Below are positions 24,682 through 32,680 of a stretch of DNA of 64,000 nt, in pieces. The notes under the pieces were generated by a model. It saw only the letters and a program-made list of their open reading frames with translations. It was not told the DNA's origin and made no database searches. Position numbers and translations under genes: made by a program. The stretch is taken from assembly GCF_004011505.1 (NCBI RefSeq), contig NZ_SAUN01000001.1:7281501-7345500 (forward strand). The letters run 5' to 3'. Origin of the DNA: Nonomuraea polychroma. Its GTDB lineage: Bacteria; Actinomycetota; Actinomycetes; Streptosporangiales; Streptosporangiaceae. Position 1 is the stretch's first letter, and each line of letters opens with the position of its first letter.

Positions 24682-27065
24682 AAGACCGCAGCGCCCGCCT
24701 GCATGACGGGTTCTCCGGCAGAGAGCGCCTGAGCGACGCCATGCCCGCACAGCGCAGCCGCATGGAAGGGGCCGGGGCGGTGTGGCGGGTCGCGGTGGCG
24801 GCGGTCAGGAGGCGCCGGTTCCAGAGCACGGTCCTCGGCGTGGTCGTGTTGTGCTCCACCGTGGCGATCGTGGTGGCGCTCGGCCTGCTCGAGGCGTCGT
24901 CGGCGCCCTTCGATCGGACGTTCGCCGCCCAGCGCGGCCCGCACGCGGTGGCGGCGTTCGACCGGGCCACGGTCTCCGACGACGAGCTGACACGGACGGC
25001 CGGGCATCCCGCGGTAGAAGCGGTCGCGGGCCCGTTCGGCCAGGCCGTCATCACCGTCGTCGACACCGGTAACCTGCCACCCGGCCCCCTCACGGTCGTC
25101 GGTCGCGCCGACCCCGGCGGCCCGGTGGATCGGGTGAACCTCTGGGCGGGCCGGTGGGCCACCGGCCCGGGCCAGATCGTGCTCGACCGCTCGCCCGAGC
25201 CGCTCTTCCGCGACCTGCTGGGCAGCACGGTCCAGGTGCGAGGCGGCCCCGAGTTGACCATCGTCGGCCTGGCGTCGAGCGTCAGCAGGACGGCAGAGGC
25301 GTGGGTGGCGCCCGGCCAGATGCCGGCGCTACGCCCGACCGTCACCCAGATGCTCTACCGCTTCACCGACCCCGACGGCGACCTGCGGGCGGCGGTGGCC
25401 ACGAGCACGTCCGGCCTGCCCGCGGGCTCGTTGCTCGACTGGCAGTCGTACCTGACGGTCAAGGAGGACGTCGCCCGGACGGCCTCCGCCTACCTGCCCT
25501 TCCTCACCGGTTTCGGCGTCCTGGGCCTGACAGTGGCGGTGCTCATCGTGGCGAACGTCGTCGGCGGCGCGGTCGTCGCGGGCCGCCGGCACATCGGCGT
25601 GCTCAAGTCCCTGGGGTTCACGCCCAACCAGGTCGTGGCGGTGTACCTGGCGATGGTGTTGCTGCCCGGGTTCGCGGGGTGCCTGATCGGCACCGGGCTC
25701 GGCGCCCTGGCCGCGCGGCCCCTGCTGGACCTGGTCTTCCAAGGTCTTGGGGCGGCCATCGGCCTGGGCGTCGCGGTCTGGGTTTACGTGGCCGCGCTGC
25801 TGGGCGTGCCGGCGGTGGTGGTGCTGGCGGCGCTCGTCCCCGCCTCGCGCGCCCACCGGTTGTCCGCCGCCGAGACGATCAGCGCCGGCAGCGCGCCCCG
25901 CTCCGCCCGGGGACGGCGGGTGCAGCGTCTGCTCGCCGGGGCACGGCTGCCGCGCGCGGTCGGGCTGGGACTGGGTCTGCCGTTCGCGCGCCCGGGCCGT
26001 TCGGCGCTGACCCTGGCCACCATTGTGCTCGGCGTGACCACGGTGACCCTGGCTTCCGGGCTGTTCCGCACGATGGTCGCCTACAGCGACGTGGCCCAGC
26101 GAGCCGGCCACATCCACACGGTGGTCCACGTCGGCCGTCCGGACCAGACCCGGCCCCGCCACGACGACGCCGGGATCGAGGCCCTGCTGCGCTCCCTGCC
26201 CGGCACGCGGCACGTGATCGCGGACGCCTGGATCGACGTGCACCTGGCCGGGCGCTCCGACCGGATCATGGCGCAGTTCCTCCGGGGGGACCTCGCCTCC
26301 CGCGGCGACACGTTCGTGCGGGGTCGCGCCCTGTCCGGTCCCGGCGAGGTCGTCGCGCCCTCGGCGTTCATGAACAAGCGCGGGCTCCGGATCGGCGACC
26401 GTCTCACCCTGGAGGTCGCCGGCGCCCGTACGACCGCCACGATCGTGGGCGAGGCCATGGACGCCGCCGCCGACCTGATCATGGTGAGCTGGCCGACGCT
26501 GGCCGCGCTCGACCCGGGCCAGCGCGCGACCCAGTACGAGGTCCAGCTGGCCGAGGGCACTGACGTGAAGGCGTACAACGCCGCGGTGAAGGCGGCCGAC
26601 CCGGGCCTGTACCCGGTTCCGAAGTCGCAGGTGGACGACAACAGCGTGGCCATCATCAGCGCCACGTCGATCTTCACCCTGCTGCTCGGCGCGGTGGCGG
26701 CACTGGGTGTGTTCAACACCGTCGTGCTGAACACCCGGGAACGCCGCCGCGACCTGGGCGTGCTCAAGTCGATCGGGATGACCCCACGTCAGGTCACCGT
26801 GATGATGGTGACGTCCATGGCGGCCCTGGGCGCGACCGGCGGCCTGCTGGGCCTCCCCCTCGGGGTGGCGGCGCACCGGCTGGTCGTCGACACCATGTTC
26901 GCCGCGGTGGGGCTCACCGCTCCGGCCCTGATGCTGGACGTCTGGCGGATCCCGATGCTGGCCGCGCTCGTGCCGGCCGGGGTGGCGATCGCGATGCTCG
27001 GCGCGTTCCTGCCGGCCCGCTCGGCGGCCAGGCTGACCATCGCGGAGGCGTTGCGTACCGAGTGA
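24678..27065 (+). CDS. FtsX-family ABC transporter permease, duplicated core
   Basis: The 795-aa permease has a first membrane helix (STVLGVVVLCSTVAIVVALGLL), an extracytoplasmic region, three helices (about residues 280-410), a second N-terminal-like helix (ALTLATIVLGVTTVTLASGLF), a second extracytoplasmic region and three C-terminal helices ending RLTIAEALRTE. This is the 8-10 helix two-FtsX-core layout of actinobacterial antimicrobial-peptide exporters. The ATG at 24678 overlaps the ATPase stop. It is convergent with the interrupted membrane-protein gene. Confidence 0.92.
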   Translation: MKDRSARLHDGFSGRERLSDAMPAQRSRMEGAGAVWRVAVAAVRRRRFQSTVLGVVVLCSTVAIVVALGLLEASSAPFDRTFAAQRGPHAVAAFDRATVSDDELTRTAGHPAVEAVAGPFGQAVITVVDTGNLPPGPLTVVGRADPGGPVDRVNLWAGRWATGPGQIVLDRSPEPLFRDLLGSTVQVRGGPELTIVGLASSVSRTAEAWVAPGQMPALRPTVTQMLYRFTDPDGDLRAAVATSTSGLPAGSLLDWQSYLTVKEDVARTASAYLPFLTGFGVLGLTVAVLIVANVVGGAVVAGRRHIGVLKSLGFTPNQVVAVYLAMVLLPGFAGCLIGTGLGALAARPLLDLVFQGLGAAIGLGVAVWVYVAALLGVPAVVVLAALVPASRAHRLSAAETISAGSAPRSARGRRVQRLLAGARLPRAVGLGLGLPFARPGRSALTLATIVLGVTTVTLASGLFRTMVAYSDVAQRAGHIHTVVHVGRPDQTRPRHDDAGIEALLRSLPGTRHVIADAWIDVHLAGRSDRIMAQFLRGDLASRGDTFVRGRALSGPGEVVAPSAFMNKRGLRIGDRLTLEVAGARTTATIVGEAMDAAADLIMVSWPTLAALDPGQRATQYEVQLAEGTDVKAYNAAVKAADPGLYPVPKSQVDDNSVAIISATSIFTLLLGAVAALGVFNTVVLNTRERRRDLGVLKSIGMTPRQVTVMMVTSMAALGATGGLLGLPLGVAAHRLVVDTMFAAVGLTAPALMLDVWRIPMLAALVPAGVAIAMLGAFLPARSAARLTIAEALRTE

Positions 27066-27072
27066 TGTGACT

Positions 27073-27468
27073 TCATGCCCGGGAGAAATGCGCGTTGCCG
27101 TTGCGCCCGTAGAGCAGGGCCACACCGACGACGCCGGCGAACGCACTGAGCAGACCGATGCCCGCGTAGACCGCGTCAAACTGGGCCGTCGGGCCGATCA
27201 GGCTCCGCTAGATGACCGGGGCGAGGAAGATCCAGGCCACCGCAGCGGTGATCGTCACTCCGATCCTGCTGCCCTGCCGGCCCCTGGCCGCCCTCGCCCC
27301 GAACCACAGATAGAGCAGCAGGTGCAGGCTCGCGAACCCGACCGCGTAGAAGTGGGCTATGGCCAGCGCCTGGGGGAAAGCGGACACGAGGAACAGCACC
27401 AAGGCCAGGGTCACCTCCCTGGGACGGGAAGGCGCCGCCTTGCCTTGCTCACCGGAAGCTCTGGTCAC
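27073..27468 (-). pseudogene. small integral membrane protein gene with an in-frame TAG
   Basis: From GTG 27468 (TTGGAG five bases upstream) the frame runs 131 codons to TGA at 27075-27073, with one TAG at codon 87 (27210-27208). Before it are two or three helices (VTLALVLFLVSAFPQALAIA, FASLHLLLYLWFGAR, ITAAVAWIFLAPVI). After it the frame continues RSLIGPTAQF and a clear fourth helix, AVYAGIGLLSAFAGVVGVAL, ending LLYGRNGNAHFSRA. A four-helix protein split by one stop is the simplest reading; CAG-to-TAG is again possible. No family recognised. Truncated product or sequencing error cannot be separated from sequence alone. Confidence 0.75.
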
Positions 27469-27512
27469 TATGTCTCCAACACCGTCGGTACATCCGTTTC
27501 GTACATGCTTCA

Positions 27513-27539
27513 TGACACACCGAATCGGTTGTTGTGTCA
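27513..27539. promoter_or_regulatory. inverted repeat in the divergent region before vapBC
   Basis: TGACACA and TGTGTCA are exact 7-bp arms around 13 bases that contain the small palindrome CCGAATCGG. The site lies 45 bases upstream of the interrupted membrane-protein start and about 125 bases upstream of vapB. It could be an operator for either gene. Confidence 0.4.
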
Positions 27540-27614
27540 GTCGATTGCTGATCAGTTCCCTTCGGAACGGAACACGCCGCGCGGCAGAACTTCGTCCGGT
27601 TGCCTGCGCGGCGC

Positions 27615-27655
27615 TGCAATACCGATTGCATGTGCTGCATACAAACACATACACT
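27615..27655 (+). promoter_or_regulatory. vapBC promoter and candidate autoregulatory operator
   Basis: TTGCAT (27626-27631) and TACACT (27650-27655) are spaced by 18 bases, and the transcript would start close to the vapB ATG. The perfect inverted repeat TGCAAT-ACCG-ATTGCA (27615-27630) overlaps the -35 element, the position expected for VapBC autorepression. Confidence 0.5.
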
Positions 27656-27662
27656 GAATTAC

Positions 27663-27896
27663 ATGATGCTGGTTCAGGTACGCGACGTGTCCGAAGCCAC
27701 CGTGAACGCACTCAAGGCGCAGGCCGCAGAGCGTGGCCTGACCTTTGCCGCATATCTCCGAGCCGAGCTCGACCGGCTCGCCGCCAGGCCGACGAACGCT
27801 GAGGTGATCGAGAGAATGGCCCGCCGCGACAGACGCGGTGGACCGACAACTGAGGACACAGTGTCCGAGATCCGGCGGATCCGCGAGGCATCGTGA
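27663..27896 (+). CDS. vapB: VapB/FitA-type antitoxin
   Basis: The 77-aa protein starts MMLVQVRDVSEATVNALKAQA, a ribbon-helix-helix (FitA/VapB-like) N terminus, followed by GLTFAAYLRAELDRLA and an acidic/basic C-terminal tail that would wrap the toxin. The start was chosen at ATG 27663, where the RHH strand begins; no strong ribosome site is visible, so translation may be near leaderless. Its stop overlaps the VapC start by GTGA. Confidence 0.88.
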   Translation: MMLVQVRDVSEATVNALKAQAAERGLTFAAYLRAELDRLAARPTNAEVIERMARRDRRGGPTTEDTVSEIRRIREAS

Positions 27897-28282
27897 TCAT
27901 TGTAGATTCGTCCGCCATGGTCGACGCGCTCGTCGACGACCCGGTCAACCCCGCACTTCTGGCGCTCATCGCCGACGAAGAACTGCATGCACCCGCCCTG
28001 CTGGATTTCGAAGTGATCAGCGCGCTGCGCGGACACTGCCTGGCGGGAAAGCTTGATCAGGTCCGGCTCGACGAGGCGACCGAGGACTTCACCGCGCTGC
28101 GGATCCAGCGGTATCAGATGACGGACCTGCTCCGCCACATCCTCAATCTGAAGGACAATTTCACCACCTATGATGCCGCCTATATCGTCCTCTCCCAGGC
28201 ACTGGAAGCGCCACTGATTACTTCCGACAACAAAATGAAAGAAGCCGAGAAGATCGGGATCGACGTACGTGTCATGAGGTGA
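27893..28282 (+). CDS. vapC: VapC-type PIN-domain ribonuclease toxin
   Basis: The 129-aa PIN protein has the acidic residues in order: Asp5 in IIVDSSAMVDAL, Glu in LLDFEVISALRG, Asp in TTYDAAYIVLSQ and Asp in LITSDNKM. VapC toxins cleave tRNA or rRNA when the antitoxin is lost. It is GTGA-coupled to vapB upstream and its own stop is overlapped (GTGA) by a third small ORF. Confidence 0.92.
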   Translation: MIIVDSSAMVDALVDDPVNPALLALIADEELHAPALLDFEVISALRGHCLAGKLDQVRLDEATEDFTALRIQRYQMTDLLRHILNLKDNFTTYDAAYIVLSQALEAPLITSDNKMKEAEKIGIDVRVMR

Positions 28283-28449
28283 CATGGCGTGGTCGCCACG
28301 TCCCTGGCGCTACGGTGGTTTGCCAGTGCGGCCAGTGGACATGGGGCATCGCCGCGCACGCGAGATGGAAGCACGCGATCAGCGCCAAGGAATACCGCGC
28401 CCGCCACGGCTTGCCCACCCACCTCAAGCTGCATCGACGACCGTCATGA
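28279..28449 (+). CDS. small Ros/MucR-like zinc-finger ORF coupled to vapC
   Basis: This 56-aa ORF starts at GTG 28279, overlapping the vapC TGA. It contains VCQCGQWTWGIAAHARWKH followed by AISAKEYRARHGLPTHLKL. The C-x-C-x9-H-x4-H pattern plus the YRARHGLP segment resembles the C2H2 finger of Ros/MucR-type regulators and actinobacterial relatives, although the first Cys pair is C-x-C rather than C-x2-C. It could be a genuine third module component or a truncated remnant of a longer gene. Composition beyond residue 16 looks coding. Confidence 0.5.
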   Translation: MTWRGRHVPGATVVCQCGQWTWGIAAHARWKHAISAKEYRARHGLPTHLKLHRRPS

Positions 28450-28533
28450 GCTGTCCGGCGTCCGCCCAGCCGTGAGGTGTGGCTGGAGTGATTCAGGGCG
28501 GGCCCCGGCCACCGCTGCGCTGATCCGTCACAT

Positions 28534-29180
28534 TTACGTGTCTGTGGCCGGGATGCCCTGCCGCTCACGGAGTTGCCGTTCGCACTCCTTCGCCAGCATG
28601 GGGTACGTCTCGGCGATGGCCGCGTAGATCCGCCGTTGAAGCAGCCCCACCCCCTCCGCCACGCCGACCTTCCCGAACAGCTCTTCCAGCTCGGCGTCGT
28701 AGCTGGTCAGGCCATGGCGGAGATAGTTGACCGCCCAGCGGCGCAGCGTAGGGTCGTCCACGTCCACGTCCACGTCCACGTCCACGAGCCGGGCAAGGTC
28801 CGGGACGCGGTCGAGCCGGTCCCAGGCTCGTTCGGCATCCCGCCGGTTTCGATGCGCCACCGCCCGGCACGCCAGAACGTCCCACTCCAGAGCCGGTATC
28901 GCCATCCGCAGGCGCTCAATGCCGGCAACGGTCTCTCCACGCCTGCGATCGGCGGCCACCCCTGACGCCTCCGACCGACGCGCAGCCTTGGCACGCAGTA
29001 CGGCGAACGACTCGGACTGCTCGGCCGCCTTCACCGTTCCGTCTCGTACAGCCTCATCGGGGATGCTGATCGGAAGACGGGATTGGCGCGCAGCAGGTCG
29101 GGCGGATCCAGCATCCTGTGGACCATAGCCCCACTCCAACCGCGCTCGCGCAGCTCAGCCAGCGTGAAGTATTCGGACAC
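28534..29180 (-). pseudogene. hypothetical protein gene with a probable 1-base frameshift
   Basis: A GTG at 29180, preceded by GGGAGGGGG, opens VSEYFTLAELRERGWSGAMV, then HRMLDPPDLL and PMRLYETER, which stops at TGA 29033-29031. The second part starts in the next frame at the overlapping GTG 29034 (VKAAEQSESFAVLRAKAARR) and runs 166 codons to 28534. ETER followed by VKAAE reads as one continuous protein if one G were added to CGGTGAAG. The alternative is two translationally coupled genes (GTGA overlap). The N-terminal part resembles a small HTH; the rest is helical with a DVDVDVDVDD run encoded by a hexanucleotide repeat. Function is unknown. Confidence 0.65.
28756..28785. repeat. (GTCCAC)5 hexanucleotide microsatellite inside a coding frame
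   Basis: Five exact copies of GTCCAC encode the alternating Asp-Val run of the overlapping minus-strand gene. Copy-number change would add or remove two residues without shifting frame. Confidence 0.9.
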
Positions 29181-29337
29181 CGTGCCCCCTCCCGATCACG
29201 ACCGAGTCATCATGGCCCCGCACGCCACCCCGCCCTCGTCTCGAACCAGATTCTGTGGATAACGGAGACCGTCGCCATCGGTCGCGTCCTCATGTCCTCG
29301 CTCCGACGACCTCAACGGGGGGTTATAAGGTTCACCA

Positions 29338-30471
29338 ATGACTGCGGAGGTGATCGGCCGGCCGGCCGACGTGGCATCCCTCTTATCCCGTCACCGTTCC
29401 GTCCCTGTCACCGTCGTCAGCTGGGAGCCTGTGCCGCCCTGGGCCGTCGCGCGAGCGCGGCTGGACGGCGGGCCTCGACCGGCCGAGCGGGTGATCGCCA
29501 AGTGGACGCGCCCGCACGCCAACCGCACCCGTACCAGCGCATGGCGCATCCGCACCGAGCTGGCCGCGTTGCGCTTCCTCTCCGACGACCTCGCGCTCGA
29601 CCTGGCGCCCCGCGCCCTCGCCTGCGACCTGGCGACCGGGCTCATCGTCCTGACAGATCTGGCCCCGCGCGTGCCGCTGGACCAGTTGCTGCGCGCGGAC
29701 GGCAGCAGCGCCCACGCCACCCGCCTGGCAGCCTTTGCCCGCGCCCGTGGCGAGCTCCACTCCGCCACCGCCGGCCGGGCCGAGACCTACTACGCCCGCA
29801 GGGCCGCGCTGGGACCGGTATCCCTCGCCGAGGACGTCAGCGGGCACCTGGCCGAACCTGTTGAAAAGGGCCGCGGGCAGGCCACCGTGCTCGGCGCGCC
29901 GATCAGGGACCGGGCCGAGCGCGAGCTGGCGACCATGCTGCACGAACTGGCCGAGCCGGGGCCGTTCCTGGCGTTGAGCAACGGCGACCCGGAGGCCAAC
30001 AACGTGCTCGTCCATGCCTCGGGCGACCCGGACGTCCGCCTCATCGACTTCGAGTTCGCCGGCTACGCCCATGCCCTCCGCGACGCGGTCTGCCTGCACC
30101 TGCCCGGCCCCGGCTGGCTGTGGGTCCGCGACGACGACCTCGCGGCCGAGTATCGCCGCGCTCTGGCGCGTGGCGTGCCCGAGGCCGAGGACGACCGGCG
30201 TTACGGCTTCGGCCTGGCCGCGGCGTGCATGCACTATGCCCTCGCCCGGCTGGGCCGCCTCCCCACTGTCGACGCCCGCCCGCCGGCTCACGACAGCCGC
30301 CCGCAGCTGGTCGCGACGCTGGAGGCCGCGGCCCGTACCGCCGAAGCTCACCGTGCCCTGCCCCACCTGGCCGGTTGGGCCCGGCAGGCGGCCGCCCGGC
30401 TCCGCCGCCGCTGGCCCGACGCGGATCTGGACCTCGACGCCGTCCCGACCTACACGCCCCGCCGCCCATGA
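29338..30471 (+). CDS. APH-family phosphotransferase
   Basis: The 377-aa protein has the aminoglycoside-phosphotransferase/choline-kinase fold: a central FLALSNGDPEANNVLV (Brenner-like motif with Asn in place of the first His, Asp as catalytic base, Asn for metal), then VRLIDFEFAGYAHALRD (metal-binding Asp). The N-lobe Lys is probably in ERVIAKWTRP. Substrate is unknown; the overall divergence makes antibiotic resistance only one possibility. It stands alone after a divergent region and is followed by a secreted-protein gene. Confidence 0.82.
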   Translation: MTAEVIGRPADVASLLSRHRSVPVTVVSWEPVPPWAVARARLDGGPRPAERVIAKWTRPHANRTRTSAWRIRTELAALRFLSDDLALDLAPRALACDLATGLIVLTDLAPRVPLDQLLRADGSSAHATRLAAFARARGELHSATAGRAETYYARRAALGPVSLAEDVSGHLAEPVEKGRGQATVLGAPIRDRAERELATMLHELAEPGPFLALSNGDPEANNVLVHASGDPDVRLIDFEFAGYAHALRDAVCLHLPGPGWLWVRDDDLAAEYRRALARGVPEAEDDRRYGFGLAAACMHYALARLGRLPTVDARPPAHDSRPQLVATLEAAARTAEAHRALPHLAGWARQAAARLRRRWPDADLDLDAVPTYTPRRP

Positions 30472-30550
30472 CCGGGTTGTCCAAAGTGGACATCCGTGTC
30501 AATCTCGCTTACTCAACCTCTTGTGCCTCATCTGCAACAAGGAGGCCGCC

Positions 30551-31324
30551 GTGCGCGTCCACCTGGTCGTCCCGATCATCGCCCTGCAGTTCTTACCCGC
30601 CCCCGGGGCGAGCGTGGTGAACTACGAATGCACCACGACGGCCACAGGCCAGAAGCAGCAGGTCAAGGTCAACATCGAGCTGACGGTCCCCGAGCGTGCC
30701 GCGGTGAACGAGAACCTGACGATCGGCTGGCGCGGCACCTATGTGGCTGGATCCGAGCTCCGCGCGCCCTCGACCGGCCTGGAGGGCTCGCTCAAGCTCT
30801 ACGCGTACGCCGGCATCAGCAGCATCCCGCGACTGACCTCGGCCACCGGCGTGGGCCGGCTCGGCACGATCACCCCAGGCCAGCCCATCCCGCTCCCGAC
30901 AGGCCCGGTCAACCTGACGACGACACCGCAGGACAAGGGCGAGGGCACGGTGCACGCCGCCGCCATCAACATCGGCCCCAACCCCCAGAGCCCCGTGATC
31001 GAGTGTGAGGTCACGAACAAGTCCGCCCTCACGGAGTATCCCCTCGCCGTCGGGGAATCCGCCGGAGCGACCACCCCCACCACCACGCCCACCGACACGG
31101 ACGAGGACGAGACCTCAGACGATGAGGACGAGACCGGCGCCACGACCCCTGAGGTGACCACCACAGTAACGACCACCACGACCCCGGAGGGAGGAGTCGA
31201 CACGGGGGCCGGAGGCGAGGCCGGGCCGGATGGGCGGGCATTGATGCTGGTCGGATCTCTGGTGATCCTCTCCTCCGCCGGCGGCCTCATGTTGCGCCGC
31301 CGACCGCGCCGGAACACCCCCTAG
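30551..31324 (+). CDS. secreted, C-terminally anchored surface protein
   Basis: The 257-aa precursor starts at GTG 30551 with GGAGG upstream. It has a signal peptide (VRVHLVVPIIALQFLPAPGAS), a beta-rich extracellular domain with Cys in VVNYECTTT and IECEVTN (probable disulfide), an acidic Thr/Asp/Glu-rich stalk (TPTDTDEDETSDDEDE) and a C-terminal helix (ALMLVGSLVILSSAGGLML) followed by RRRPRR. I see no LPxTG. The YECTTT opening and stalk-anchor layout are common in actinomycete surface proteins of unknown function. Confidence 0.78.
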   Translation: MRVHLVVPIIALQFLPAPGASVVNYECTTTATGQKQQVKVNIELTVPERAAVNENLTIGWRGTYVAGSELRAPSTGLEGSLKLYAYAGISSIPRLTSATGVGRLGTITPGQPIPLPTGPVNLTTTPQDKGEGTVHAAAINIGPNPQSPVIECEVTNKSALTEYPLAVGESAGATTPTTTPTDTDEDETSDDEDETGATTPEVTTTVTTTTTPEGGVDTGAGGEAGPDGRALMLVGSLVILSSAGGLMLRRRPRRNTP

Positions 31325-31364
31325 TGCGGGAACACCGCGGGAAACGCCTCCGGCACGGTCCACG

Positions 31365-31760
31365 TCAGCCGCCGACCAGCGGAACGAGCTTTACGAACGA
31401 CACCACGGGATCGGCGGTCAGGTCGATCATCTCCGCCAGATCCTCGATCTGCCGCTCCCCCACCAACAGCAGGAACCCGTTGCGCTGGAACGCCCGCTCG
31501 GCCACGTCGGCCTGCCGCTCCCAGTCGATCCGGCCCCGCCCCGAGTCCACACGGTAGCCGTTGAGCTCCACCTCGGCCTCCACGGGCTGCACCAGACCGT
31601 TGAACCGGGGCGCGGGCCGGGCATTGAAGCGGGCGACCTCCTCGCGGACGCGCAGGCGCACGAGCTCGCGTGCCGTGATGCGGTCGGGCAGCCCGGGAAG
31701 GGAGAACTCGTCCAAGGGCCGGCCGGTCGCCGTCTCGTCCCTGAAGGTCACCGTCGCCAT
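31365..31760 (-). CDS. hypothetical cytoplasmic protein downstream of YbaB-like gene
   Basis: The 131-aa protein starts at ATG 31760 with GGAG upstream. It has no membrane segment. Notable stretches are ITARELVRLRVREEVARFNA, AERAFQRNGFLLLVGERQIE and the C terminus VVSFVKLVPLVGG. I do not recognise a named family. It lies 76 bases after a YbaB-like gene on the same strand, so the two probably form a transcription unit. Confidence 0.7.
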   Translation of the reverse strand: MATVTFRDETATGRPLDEFSLPGLPDRITARELVRLRVREEVARFNARPAPRFNGLVQPVEAEVELNGYRVDSGRGRIDWERQADVAERAFQRNGFLLLVGERQIEDLAEMIDLTADPVVSFVKLVPLVGG

Positions 31761-31836
31761 CTAAGGGCTCCATCGTCGTCGGAGATCATCCTGGCGACCC
31801 ATGAATACCAGCGGCCGCCGACAGAACCCGGCCCGG

Positions 31837-32235
31837 TCAGTGGCCTTCCATCGTCCTCATGAAGGCCGCGTGGGCGTCCGTCAGCCGGCGCTCCATGGCC
31901 TCGAACGCGGCCTCGTCCACCGAAGTGTCGACGCCGGTCTGGGCGACCAGGTCGCGGGTCTGCCGCAGACAGTCGTCCTGCGCCGCGTTGACCGCGCGCA
32001 GCAGCTCGTCGGCGAGGTCCTGGCTGGGCATCCGCATCACGCGCGGGTTCAGCTCGATCGAGTCGATGCGGCCGGAGCTGTCGGCCCCCACGACGATCTG
32101 CCCGCCCGCGGCCGTGCCGATGCCGCGTACCGCATCGAGCTGTCCCTGCAGGTCGGCCAGGCGGCGCATGGCCTGCTCCGCCTCCTTCGCCACGCGCTCC
32201 AGATCATCAGGTCCGACAGCACCAGGGTCGAGCAC
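31837..32235 (-). CDS. YbaB/EbfC-family protein
   Basis: The 132-aa protein starts with GTG 32235. Its helical N terminus (LERVAKEAEQAMRRLADLQGQL) is followed by a beta hairpin (GGQIVVGADSSGRIDSIELNPRV) and a helical tail, the YbaB/EbfC nucleoid-associated fold. In actinomycetes such proteins often sit beside WXG100/type VII-like genes, as here: the divergent genes encode small helical and membrane proteins. DNA binding is expected from the family but not visible. Confidence 0.78.
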   Translation of the reverse strand: MLDPGAVGPDDLERVAKEAEQAMRRLADLQGQLDAVRGIGTAAGGQIVVGADSSGRIDSIELNPRVMRMPSQDLADELLRAVNAAQDDCLRQTRDLVAQTGVDTSVDEAAFEAMERRLTDAHAAFMRTMEGH

Positions 32236-32364
32236 CAGGAGCCCCCTTCGTGACTTCTACATCAACAATCACTCCTGACTTTGGACAAAATACTCGATAC
32301 GCTCATCCCGCGTTAAGTCGATGTTTCGCAACCTGCAAACAGCGAGCACATCGGGGGAGAGAAC

Positions 32365-32664
32365 ATGGCCCAGGACATCCACGTCACTTCCAAGACCATC
32401 GCCGACATCCAGCGAAACCTCCGCGAGTACGTCATCCCCGGCCTTGAGCGCCTCAAGACCTCCGTCGACAGCACCGACGTGCCCTTCCCCGGCTTCGGCA
32501 CCCTGGGCTTCGTCCTGATCGGCAAGTACGACGGCGTCCGCGACGACGTCAAGAACTACGTCGACGACGCCATCGACACCGTCGTCAAGTGGATCGACGC
32601 CCTCGAGACGATCAAGAAGAACTGGCGGGACGCCGAGGACGCCAGCACCGTGGTCTACCAGTGA
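32365..32664 (+). CDS. small helical protein, possible WXG100-like secretion substrate
   Basis: The 99-aa protein begins MAQDIHVTSKTIADIQRNLRE and is predicted mostly helical without a signal peptide. It has a loop near PFPGFGTLGF and a second helix DDVKNYVDDAIDTVVKWIDA with KKNW near the C terminus. Length and two-helix layout recall ESX/WXG100 proteins, but no canonical WxG turn is present. It is 16 bases upstream of a membrane-protein gene and divergent from a YbaB-like gene. Confidence 0.6.
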   Translation: MAQDIHVTSKTIADIQRNLREYVIPGLERLKTSVDSTDVPFPGFGTLGFVLIGKYDGVRDDVKNYVDDAIDTVVKWIDALETIKKNWRDAEDASTVVYQ

Positions 32665-32680
32665 CAGGAGGACCTCCGCC

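Noticed and set aside
21481..27210. Amber codon recoding as explanation for two in-frame TAG codons
   Set aside because: TAG is a normal stop for other genes here (VOC at 12764, secA2 at 53902) and no suppressor tRNA is seen in the window.
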